DNA from: an uncultured Lachnospiraceae bacterium
GTDB lineage: Bacteria > Bacillota > Clostridia > Lachnospirales > Lachnospiraceae
Length of the DNA stretch: 13,155 nt
NCBI GenBank assembly: GCA_910585215.1
Contig: CAJUDQ010000058.1
Location: forward strand, 1 to 13,155
Reading direction: 5' to 3'
Of the stretch, positions 7,383 through 13,155 are shown piece by piece (the first letter of the stretch is position 1; each line of letters opens with the position of its first letter). The translations under genes were made by a program, and so were the position numbers. Under the pieces are notes generated by a model. The model searched no databases, was not told the DNA's origin, and saw only the letters and a program-made list of their open reading frames with translations.

Positions 7383-8009
7383 ATGAAATTACTGTACGGA
7401 ACAGGAAATCCGGCAAAGCTTGAAGCAATGAAAGAACGCTTGAAAATATTGGGAATTGAATTGATAGGACTGAGGGATTTAAAGCGGGAAATACCAGATA
7501 TTATGGAAGACGGAAAAACACCGCTGGAAAATGCGAGAAAGAAAGCTCTTGGATACTATCATGCATATCATATGCCGGTTTTTTCCTGTGATTCAGGGTT
7601 ATATATAGATGAACTGCCACAGGACCTGCAGCCAGGTGTGCATGTTCGAATGATAAATGGAAAACGATTGTCTGATGATGAAATGGCTGCTTATTATTCA
7701 GGATTGGCGAAAAAGTATGGTGATTTGACCGCAAGATATAAAAATGCCATCTGTCTGATAATGGATTTGGAGCATGTTTATGAGGCGATGGAAAAAAATA
7801 TGGAAAGTGAACCATTTATTATTACAGATAGGCCTCATGGTAGAAAATTTAAGAAAGGGTTTCCATTGGACAGTCTTTCAATACATATGAAGACAGGAAA
7901 ATATTATTATGATTTGGAAGAAAATGAGTTGAATGAGCTGGCGGTAGAAGATGGATTTGTGGAATTTTTCAGGAAAATAAGTATGGCTTATAGGAAAACA
8001 TTTATTTAA
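7383..8009 (+). CDS. Divergent Ham1/RdgB-family non-canonical purine NTP pyrophosphatase
   Basis: 208 residues, the normal length for the Ham1/RdgB/ITPase family, whose members hydrolyse dITP, ITP and XTP to monophosphates. N-terminal motifs are present: GTGNPAK (6-12; the TGNxxK nucleotide site), ENARKKA (49-55) and CDSGLYID (69-76; in place of DDSGL, with Asp70 kept). The second half diverges: the usual GFGYDP motif appears as KGFPLDS (158-164), and the C-terminal SHRG substrate motif is not visible. The protein may therefore act on a different nucleotide or related phosphate compound. The Shine-Dalgarno site is weak (AAAGG, about 12 nt before the ATG), but the TGNxxK motif lies only seven residues in, so the start is secure. 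It is probably co-expressed with the TIM-barrel gene 26 nt upstream. No clear terminator follows. Confidence 0.8.
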   Translation: MKLLYGTGNPAKLEAMKERLKILGIELIGLRDLKREIPDIMEDGKTPLENARKKALGYYHAYHMPVFSCDSGLYIDELPQDLQPGVHVRMINGKRLSDDEMAAYYSGLAKKYGDLTARYKNAICLIMDLEHVYEAMEKNMESEPFIITDRPHGRKFKKGFPLDSLSIHMKTGKYYYDLEENELNELAVEDGFVEFFRKISMAYRKTFI

Positions 8010-8158
8010 AAGAAAAATTAAATTTTTTATATAGTATTTGAATAATTAATATCATTTCCAATCTGATTCATGACATGATATCTTATGATTTGTAATAATT
8101 AACCGATAAAACAGTTGAAAAGAAAACTTGGTTAAAAAATCAGAGGAAGGAGCACTTT

Positions 8159-9133
8159 ATGAATGGAATGATTAATACAGATTTTATATTGAGAGCATAT
8201 TATGGTTCTGGTGAGAAAAATAAAACGGAACAGAAAGCAGGGCAAAAGGGAAATTTTTTTGATACCGTAGTTTTGAGTGAAAATAATCCGGCAGATATGG
8301 AGAAAACAGCAGAACAGAATGTGTATACACCAGAGTTGCTTTCTTTTATTTATAACAAAAGAGGTGTGCATGAAGCAGAACCGTTACAGGCAGAAAAAGT
8401 TTCAGGAACACAGTCTGTTTCATTAGAAGCAATGCTGAAACAGAAATATCCAGGGCTTGTCTATCATGTATTTGATGCCAGCAGCAGTTTTTGGAAAACC
8501 AGAAATGATTATCCTCATTATATGCTTTATCAGAAAAATGCTGATATATCTGCTTTGGAGAACTGGAAGCCAAAAGGTGCAAATCCTGAGTATATGGCTT
8601 CTAAGGAAATCCGCGCACTGAGTCAGGTGCCTCCGGGAAGCAGAGCAGTTGTCATTCATCCAAAGGTACAGGCACGTATGGAGCAAGAACCGGAATATGC
8701 AAAAGAAATCGCCGCACGTATCGATGCATGGTTTACATTTGATTTACTTCGAAATGAAGCGATTATACCGGGATGTTCCATGGAATTATCACAGAGCGTT
8801 GCGATTGGGGAAGATGGAACTATTGTCAATGTGCAGACCTGCAGTTCTGGCAGAATTACTTATTCGAAAAGTGGTTCCGAAGAAGAAATTGACTATTGGG
8901 AAATAAGGCTGAACCGGCATGCGTATTTTCTGAAACAGTGGCAGGAGGAACAGATTGAACATAATATGGAAGTATCCAGACATTTTAAAAAGCAGAATAT
9001 GACAGAGGCGGTAAAAGCGCAGCTTGCACGATTGATAAGCGGGAATGATTTTAAACATATTCTGGGCGATACGATTGCAGGTGTTTCTACAGAGGAGGTT
9101 CTTGCACAGACAAGAGCCCTTATATGGGGATAA
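8159..9133 (+). CDS. Protein of unknown function (resembles DUF6033 family)
   Basis: 324 residues with no signal peptide or membrane helix. Residues 1-85 are low-complexity, rich in K, E and Q. A conserved-looking core follows: SLEAMLKQKYPGL (88-100), VFDASSSFWKTRNDYPHYM (104-122), a PPGSRAVVIHPKVQARME segment (158-175) and an AIGEDGTIVNVQTCSSG stretch (205-221). The C-terminal 90 residues are mainly helical. From memory this matches a Lachnospiraceae family annotated as DUF6033; I could not verify that. No catalytic motif is recognised. AAGGAG (8147-8152), 6 nt before the ATG, supports this start over the in-frame ATG at 8168. It is flanked by a 149-nt upstream gap and a terminator, so it is probably monocistronic. 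Confidence 0.8.
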   Translation: MNGMINTDFILRAYYGSGEKNKTEQKAGQKGNFFDTVVLSENNPADMEKTAEQNVYTPELLSFIYNKRGVHEAEPLQAEKVSGTQSVSLEAMLKQKYPGLVYHVFDASSSFWKTRNDYPHYMLYQKNADISALENWKPKGANPEYMASKEIRALSQVPPGSRAVVIHPKVQARMEQEPEYAKEIAARIDAWFTFDLLRNEAIIPGCSMELSQSVAIGEDGTIVNVQTCSSGRITYSKSGSEEEIDYWEIRLNRHAYFLKQWQEEQIEHNMEVSRHFKKQNMTEAVKAQLARLISGNDFKHILGDTIAGVSTEEVLAQTRALIWG

Positions 9134-9142
9134 TATAAAGAT

Positions 9143-9183
9143 AACAGCAGGGATATGAGTTTTCATACCTCTGCTGTTGTTTT
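9143..9183 (+). terminator. Intrinsic terminator after the DUF6033-like gene
   Basis: AACAGCAGGG (9143-9152) and TATGA (9154-9158) pair with TCATA and CCTCTGCTGTT (9163-9178), giving a 15-bp stem with one A-C mismatch and a GTTT loop. A short, interrupted T-run (GTTTTG) follows. It starts 9 nt after the stop codon and could serve both strands weakly, since the next gene converges on it. Confidence 0.65.
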
Positions 9184-9255
9184 GAATGAATTAAAACAAA
9201 AGGGAAAAGTGATGATTGGGATATAAAGTATTAGATGAATGATATTTTAATTTTA

Positions 9256-10167
9256 TTATTTCATAAATGTCAATGCATTTTTTTCCGCTTCTTCCGCCTG
9301 TTTCAATAATTTGGCAATAGATATCCTGTTTTCCGCCATTGATAAATCAGCTGATTTTTTCAGGTCAAAAGCTTTCTGCCAGTATTCGTAAACATTTTTA
9401 TAATATGCTGCAAGTTCTGTAAGCTGATATTTTTCAAAAAATTTCCATGCATACCATTTCAGTGGTGTATAAGTTCCGAGAAAGTATTCCATATTCCACG
9501 AAAGTGCTAAATCTGAATTATCACTTTCAAAATGCTTGATTAATGCGGGATAGGCTTTTAGTCCATTGGCATTGTCGCACCATTCTTCACCTGTAAGATG
9601 TGACTTTGCCAGTCTTAATGTATCTGTTATAATGTTTTCAGCACTTTTTTCTGATTTTCCTGTAATCGTAAGCACATTTAAAATAGGAAGCTCTCTTTTT
9701 CCAAGAAGGGCATAATCCATTTCATCAGAAGCGCCAGTAATAGATAAGGTAGAAAATTTTTGTGTTTCATCATCATAACCGATAATGAGTCCCCATTCGG
9801 TAACGCCAATATCCCAGCTAATTGCAGCGGTTCCATTGTCTATGCTCTGCTTAATCAGTTCAATGGCGGCAAGACGGCGTTCTTCTTCAATATCGTCACT
9901 GTCCCACAATCGCTCTATATAGTTACAGGTAAGGCCTCCATTTTCAACCCATCGTTTTTGTTCGTGAAATGCCCATATGCTTGTGGCGCTTGGACAGAGG
10001 TCAGGTGAAACCCACATGCGAAATGCAAATCCGCTGGTTGCAACAATATCCTCGAAAAGCTCACTGTAAGGGCTGTTTTTCACTGCACATGCAAGTGATT
10101 TTGCAAAAGAAAACAAATAACCTGTTGAGTCAAAAACGCCCTCCCATGTAATATTTAATTTTTTCAT
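9256..10167 (-). CDS. Possible C39/BtrH-like papain-fold protein coupled to an AraC regulator
   Basis: 303 residues, soluble. The N-terminal 150 residues resemble the papain-like fold of C39 peptidases and the BtrH N-terminal family: a helical SFAKSLACAVKN segment (19-30, Cys27), an SGFAFRMW strand (45-52), and a GTAAISWDI ... EWGLIIGYDDE block (112-134) matching the usual late strand pair before GYDD. The His expected before that strand is replaced by EWG, so catalysis by a Cys-His pair is doubtful. The C-terminal half is helical (about 155-300). The ATG overlaps the stop of the AraC gene by ATGA, with a strong AGGAGG 7 nt upstream, so the two are translationally coupled. Function is unknown; it may bind or modify the ligand sensed by the regulator. 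Fold assignment is tentative. Confidence 0.75.
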   Translation of the reverse strand: MKKLNITWEGVFDSTGYLFSFAKSLACAVKNSPYSELFEDIVATSGFAFRMWVSPDLCPSATSIWAFHEQKRWVENGGLTCNYIERLWDSDDIEEERRLAAIELIKQSIDNGTAAISWDIGVTEWGLIIGYDDETQKFSTLSITGASDEMDYALLGKRELPILNVLTITGKSEKSAENIITDTLRLAKSHLTGEEWCDNANGLKAYPALIKHFESDNSDLALSWNMEYFLGTYTPLKWYAWKFFEKYQLTELAAYYKNVYEYWQKAFDLKKSADLSMAENRISIAKLLKQAEEAEKNALTFMK

Positions 10168-11051
10168 TTGAAATCCTCCTTTTCTATAATTGGAATATAA
10201 ATATCTTCAGAAAACATTCTGCTTTTTTCAATATAACACTCAAATTCATAATTTCCGGTACGTCTGTAGTTACTTTCCGGCAGCCAGATATAATTGATAT
10301 AATCCCATGTTTTATGAATGTTATTTACAAAATCATCATGATTTGTAAGCGGTGTTGAAAATATGGCATATAACCCGCCTGAAATATTAAGCTGTATGGT
10401 ATTGTCAGTATTTCCTTTGGCGTATTCGGATTTTATACCAATATAATAGCCAAGCTCAGGTCGGCCAACATTTGTATTGGCAGCATAATTAGGGAGACAA
10501 ACATCTGCGTTGTCTGAATCCCATATACTTACTCCATAATCTTTCGTAACAATTCCGCCAGACAGTTTGAGTGATAAACCTCTGGCATTGTATTTGTTCC
10601 AGAATTTGGGAATATGGTTTTCATCACTTTTATAAACAGTCAAACAGAAGGGGTTTATTTCAACAATCTTTGGATTGATAAAAAATGATTTCATTTGAAA
10701 GGTAAATTTATCGTACAACTTCAGACTGTTTTCGGCAGATTTATATTCCGTAGGCAGTATGTTATGCTCTGCTTTGAAAGCCCTTATAAAATTTTCTTTG
10801 GAATTAAACCCATAGCGAAAAGCAATCTCGGAGATATATTCATTTTTATCTGTCATTTGTCTGGCAATTTCGGAAAGACGGCGTTTTCTGATATAATCGG
10901 CAGGAGTAAGTCCGGTTACTTCTTTAAATATACGCAGAAAATGGTATACAGAGTAGCCGCATGTTTTGGCACAGTCTGCAATATTAATATTATTTTGCAG
11001 ATTTTCTTCAATATAATTAATTGCAATTTCAATATGTTTTTTGTAATCCAT
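10164..11051 (-). CDS. AraC-family regulator with GyrI-like effector-binding domain
   Basis: 295 residues. The N-terminal 105 residues are an AraC/XylS DNA-binding domain with two helix-turn-helix units: the first around IADCAKTCGYSVYHFLRIFK (24-43), the second around ISEIAFRYGFNSKENFIRAFK (73-93), followed by the characteristic PTEYK. Residues 128-290 match a GyrI-like / AraC_E_bind domain, including GRPELGYYIGI and GGLYAIFSTP, as in Rob- and BmrR-type multidrug sensors. This order (HTH first, ligand domain last) is common in Firmicutes. A Shine-Dalgarno AGGCGG lies 8 nt upstream of the ATG. It should sense a small hydrophobic or cationic compound and control its own operon and perhaps the divergent gene at 11337. 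It overlaps the downstream gene by 4 nt. Confidence 0.9.
   Translation of the reverse strand: MDYKKHIEIAINYIEENLQNNINIADCAKTCGYSVYHFLRIFKEVTGLTPADYIRKRRLSEIARQMTDKNEYISEIAFRYGFNSKENFIRAFKAEHNILPTEYKSAENSLKLYDKFTFQMKSFFINPKIVEINPFCLTVYKSDENHIPKFWNKYNARGLSLKLSGGIVTKDYGVSIWDSDNADVCLPNYAANTNVGRPELGYYIGIKSEYAKGNTDNTIQLNISGGLYAIFSTPLTNHDDFVNNIHKTWDYINYIWLPESNYRRTGNYEFECYIEKSRMFSEDIYIPIIEKEDFK
10175..10180 (-). promoter_or_regulatory. Internal ribosome binding site inside the AraC gene
   Basis: AGGAGG on the minus strand lies in the last codons of the AraC gene, 7 nt before the ATG at 10167. It permits both coupled and independent translation of the downstream gene. Confidence 0.75.
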
Positions 11052-11078
11052 TCTTACTACCGCCTTTGTTCTTATTTT

Positions 11079-11107
11079 AGCATAAACTTTTTTGGAAAGA
11101 TTGATAA
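11079..11107 (-). promoter_or_regulatory. Candidate promoter of the AraC operon
   Basis: On the minus strand, TTATCA (11107-11102) and TATGCT (11084-11079) are 17 nt apart, each matching consensus at four of six positions. They lie just upstream of the AraC start at 11051. The 285-nt divergent gap (11052-11336) otherwise holds AT-rich repeats and the forward promoter. Confidence 0.35.
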
Positions 11108-11245
11108 AAATTGCGAAATTTTACAAGCTGATATTTTATATTATAACATTATTATATATTATAACTGCGATTTTTTCTACTATCTATTGGAAAGAGAAAA
11201 TTTGTAAAATAATTATATTTCAGATACTTTGTTTATAGATTGTTA

Positions 11246-11274
11246 TTGCAAATATAAAAGTTATCGGATATACT
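11246..11274 (+). promoter_or_regulatory. Sigma-A-type promoter for the Pr6Pr gene
   Basis: TTGCAA (11246-11251) and TATACT (11269-11274) are separated by exactly 17 nt, about 60 nt before the start codon at 11337. Confidence 0.6.
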
Positions 11275-11336
11275 ATAGTTCAATGTGAATCTTTTCATGC
11301 GTAAAAGCGAAAATTTATAAAAGAGAGGAATTTATA

Positions 11337-12071
11337 ATGGAAAGTATGATAAAAAAACATCTTATTAGCGGCATTATTGTCAAAGCAGTGGCAATAACAG
11401 CTTCTATCTATGGAATTATGCGGACTACAAGCGGTATTATGACCTTTACATATTTTACAAATTTGTCAAATATAGCAGTAGATATTATACTGTCTGTATT
11501 TTTGGTTCTGGATATCAGAGCATTGACAGGCAGAACAGAAATAAAAGCAAAACCGAATATATTATATGTAATTAAATTTATGCTTACAATTTCTATTACT
11601 CTTACTTTTCTTGTGTATATGTTTCTTCTGGCGCCTACCAATGAAGCGGGAATACTGCATTCCTATTTTGATAATTATGCAGGAAGCTTTTGTGTACATT
11701 TTGTTACTCCTGTTCTGGCGATTATGGATTTCTTTTTGTTTGATTATCTGTATCGGTCCACTCCGATGCATGCTTTATATGCTACAATACCGCCTCTTGT
11801 TTATGTAATCTATGTTGTAATTGCAGGATATAGCGGAGTTCGGTGGAATGGTACTATGTATGCGCCCTATAATTTTTTGAACTTTGGAGCAGCGACAGGG
11901 TGGTTTGGGTATGATTTAAGTAAATTGAATTCGGAAAGTCTGGGGATTGGAGTTGCATATATGATAATTGTTTTATTGTTCATTTTTATCGGAATAGGTT
12001 TTCTGTATTTAAAAATAAAAGATATAAGATATAAGTCAGTGATGAAGCAAAGGAATAATAAAATAGGATAG
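11337..12071 (+). CDS. Pr6Pr family six-helix membrane protein
   Basis: 244 residues, almost entirely membrane. Six hydrophobic segments lie at roughly 10-28, 39-60, 78-98, 116-137, 147-166 and 206-227, with a basic C-terminal tail (KIKDIRYKSVMKQRNNK). Family hallmarks are YFTNLSN (39-45) in helix 2 and HFVTPVLAIMDF (121-132) in helix 4. The spacing of Thr41 and His121 recalls the membrane Thr/His hydrolases AIG1 and ADTRP, but an enzymatic role here is inference. Shine-Dalgarno AGAGG (11324-11328) lies 8 nt before the ATG. It has its own promoter at 11246-11274 and diverges from the AraC regulator, which may control it. No gene follows it directly in an operon. Confidence 0.82.
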   Translation: MESMIKKHLISGIIVKAVAITASIYGIMRTTSGIMTFTYFTNLSNIAVDIILSVFLVLDIRALTGRTEIKAKPNILYVIKFMLTISITLTFLVYMFLLAPTNEAGILHSYFDNYAGSFCVHFVTPVLAIMDFFLFDYLYRSTPMHALYATIPPLVYVIYVVIAGYSGVRWNGTMYAPYNFLNFGAATGWFGYDLSKLNSESLGIGVAYMIIVLLFIFIGIGFLYLKIKDIRYKSVMKQRNNKIG

Positions 12072-12155
12072 TGATAAAACTTTTCAAATGGCAGATGGAA
12101 TGAATGAAATGTCAGAGAAAAGCATACAGCGTATCCTGAGAAAACAAAAATATTC

Positions 12156-12184
12156 TTGAACAATGGACAGGCAATAGGTATATT
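12156..12184 (+). promoter_or_regulatory. Promoter candidate for the methyltransferase leader
   Basis: TTGAAC (12156-12161) and TATATT (12179-12184) are 17 nt apart. A transcript would begin near 12191 and carry about 190 nt of leader, including the hairpin with T-run at 12211-12277. No convincing promoter is seen between that hairpin and the start codon at 12380. Confidence 0.45.
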
Positions 12185-12210
12185 TTTAGTCAGACTGCCT
12201 GTTGTTTGTG

Positions 12211-12277
12211 AAAATGTGAGCTGATACCAAGGAACTATCACAAAATATTGCAGTTGCTTGGTGGCTCACATTTTTTT
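12211..12277 (+). terminator. Long hairpin with T-run: terminator or attenuator
   Basis: AAAATGTGAGC (12211-12221) pairs with GCTCACATTTT (12264-12274). Inside it, ACCAAG (12226-12231) pairs with CTTGGT (12257-12262), then AACT with AGTT (12233-12236 / 12252-12255) around a 15-nt loop. Seven T residues follow (12271-12277). It lies 139 nt after the Pr6Pr gene and 103 nt before the methyltransferase. It could simply end the Pr6Pr transcript or, given the promoter at 12156, attenuate the methyltransferase. An upstream repeat ACAGGCA / TGCCTGT (12167-12173 / 12196-12202) adds a further hairpin. Confidence 0.75.
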
Positions 12278-12323
12278 ATAAAAATAAGTGAGGTGGAAGG
12301 CGGGATTAAAATATGTTACGCTA

Positions 12324-12356
12324 TACCATAAAGGAACTGACAGTTTGATTATGGTA
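12324..12356 (+). promoter_or_regulatory. Nested dyad element before the methyltransferase
   Basis: TACCATAA (12324-12331) pairs with TTATGGTA (12349-12356), and within it AACT with AGTT (12335-12338 / 12342-12345), with symmetric 3-nt internal gaps. It ends 11 nt before the Shine-Dalgarno site (GGGAG 12367-12371) and could be an operator or an RNA hairpin acting on translation. Confidence 0.5.
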
Positions 12357-12379
12357 AAGTTATAGAGGGAGACTGAATT

Positions 12380-13155
12380 ATGGATTATAGCAGAAAAATA
12401 TCGGAACGTTTGTGGAATATGCCAGATAAAGGTGAATTGGAAAGCCGCCGCGAGGAAACCTTTATTGATGATATTATCCAAAAGAGTCATATAGAAAAGG
12501 AATTGCTCTCACATTTGGATGAAATAAAGACGGTGTTTGACGGTGGTGCAGGCTGTGGAAGGTTTTCCATTCTTCTTGCAAAAAAAGGCTGTGCAGTTAC
12601 ACATTTTGATATCTCGCAGCCCATGATAGATAAAGCAAAGGAATTGGCGGCAAAAGAAGGAGTTCTTGACAAAATAACTTTTGTGAACGGCGCATTGGAA
12701 GATTTGAAGGGTTTCAAAGATAAATCCTTTGATATGGTGATTTCCTTTGATGCCCCTATTTCGTATACTTATCCCAATCAGAAAAAAGTTATCGGTGAAC
12801 TTGTACGCATATGCCGCAGACGGATTATGCTAAGTGTATCAAGTCGTTTGGGGTATCTTCCATACTTAGCGAATCCCATTCAAAAGAATCAATTCATATT
12901 AGATGAAACTTGTGATGATCCTTTTGTAAAATGGTGCATTGGTAATAAGGAAAATGCCATCAAAGCATTTCATTTCAGCAAGGATGCTGTGATGAAACTG
13001 TACAAGGACGGACTTATGGGAGGGGAGAGTGAGATTGCCGAATATGAAAATGGAGGTACGCCGTGGTGCATCACATATACTTTTCTGCCGGATGAATTAA
13101 AGGATATATTGAAATATTACGGCGTAAAAAATATTAAACTGGCAGGTCCCGGGGC
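12380..13155 (+). CDS. Class I SAM-dependent methyltransferase, 3' end outside the window
   Basis: An open frame of 258 codons runs from the ATG at 12380 to the window edge without a stop. The class I methyltransferase fold is shown by motif I VFDGGAGCGRFSI (about residues 52-64; SAM-binding glycine loop), the acidic end of strand 2 in THFDIS (about 74-79), NGALEDL (about 103-109), and motif IV region FDMVISFDAPISYTYP (about 117-132). The methyl acceptor is unknown; the family includes UbiE-like and small-molecule enzymes. GGGAG lies 8 nt upstream of the ATG. The leader with a T-run hairpin and a dyad suggests regulated expression. By eye it uses more C- and G-ending codons than its neighbours, which may point to transfer, but this was not computed. 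Only a short C-terminus should be missing. Confidence 0.88.
   Translation, partial: MDYSRKISERLWNMPDKGELESRREETFIDDIIQKSHIEKELLSHLDEIKTVFDGGAGCGRFSILLAKKGCAVTHFDISQPMIDKAKELAAKEGVLDKITFVNGALEDLKGFKDKSFDMVISFDAPISYTYPNQKKVIGELVRICRRRIMLSVSSRLGYLPYLANPIQKNQFILDETCDDPFVKWCIGNKENAIKAFHFSKDAVMKLYKDGLMGGESEIAEYENGGTPWCITYTFLPDELKDILKYYGVKNIKLAGPG

Noticed and set aside
10695..11207. 170-codon plus-strand open frame
   Set aside because: Antisense to the AraC DNA-binding domain, which has clear motifs; the F, I, Y and N-rich translation has no domain and no Shine-Dalgarno site.
12088..12159. 23-codon frame (MADGMNEMSEKS...) after the Pr6Pr gene
   Set aside because: Protein-like in composition, but it has no Shine-Dalgarno site and ends inside the -35 element of a promoter candidate; too short to support as a gene.
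11867..12241. 124-codon minus-strand open frame
   Set aside because: Antisense to the Pr6Pr C-terminus and its downstream hairpins, with no ribosome site or motif.
12337..12366. CTGACA ... TATAGA as a promoter for the methyltransferase
   Set aside because: Transcription would start after the Shine-Dalgarno site, making it incompatible with normal translation of the gene.
1..13155. CRISPR array, insertion sequence or phage module
   Set aside because: No regularly spaced repeats, transposase or integrase motifs, or phage structural genes were seen on either strand.

Overview
The window looks like a chromosomal segment of a low-GC Gram-positive anaerobe, most likely a gut Clostridium of the Lachnospiraceae (Blautia / Ruminococcus gnavus / Dorea type). 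The reasons are AT-rich DNA with AGGAGG-type ribosome sites, tRNA genes that do not encode CCA, and protein families typical of that group: a Na/Pi transporter fused to a PhoU-like domain, paired ABC half-transporters, and a Lachnospiraceae-type protein of unknown function at 8159-9133. The genus is an inference; no 16S or other diagnostic marker is present.

Layout. Positions 1-379 hold a tRNA cluster: the 3' part of tRNA-Leu(UAA), tRNA-Ser(UGA) and tRNA-Ser(GGA), closed by an intrinsic terminator at 406-435. The next 330 bases have no convincing gene, but contain a good promoter (537-565) and a possible decayed reading frame. A Na/Pi cotransporter with a PhoU-like tail (764-2395) follows and ends at a terminator (2411-2451). 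Two ABC exporter half-transporters (2546-4432, 4498-6387) form an operon and probably a heterodimer. From its own promoter (6426-6453) comes a two-gene unit: a TIM-barrel sugar-phosphate isomerase/epimerase-like enzyme (6559-7356) and a divergent Ham1/RdgB-type nucleotide pyrophosphatase (7383-8009). A protein of unknown function (8159-9133) ends at a terminator (9143-9183).

On the minus strand, 11051 down to 9256 is a translationally coupled pair: an AraC-type regulator with a GyrI-like effector domain, then a protein that may have a C39/BtrH-like papain fold without obvious catalytic residues. Diverging from it is a six-helix Pr6Pr-type membrane protein (11337-12071). The right end is a class I SAM-dependent methyltransferase, cut by the window edge (12380-13155). 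It is preceded by a promoter-like sequence, a long hairpin with a T-run, and a second dyad; together these look like an attenuated leader.

No CRISPR array, insertion sequence, phage module or complete mobile element was seen. The most interesting parts are the AraC-GyrI/papain-like pair beside the Pr6Pr gene, the methyltransferase leader, and the divergent Ham1 protein coupled to the TIM-barrel enzyme. All functional readings come from sequence inspection alone, without database searches.
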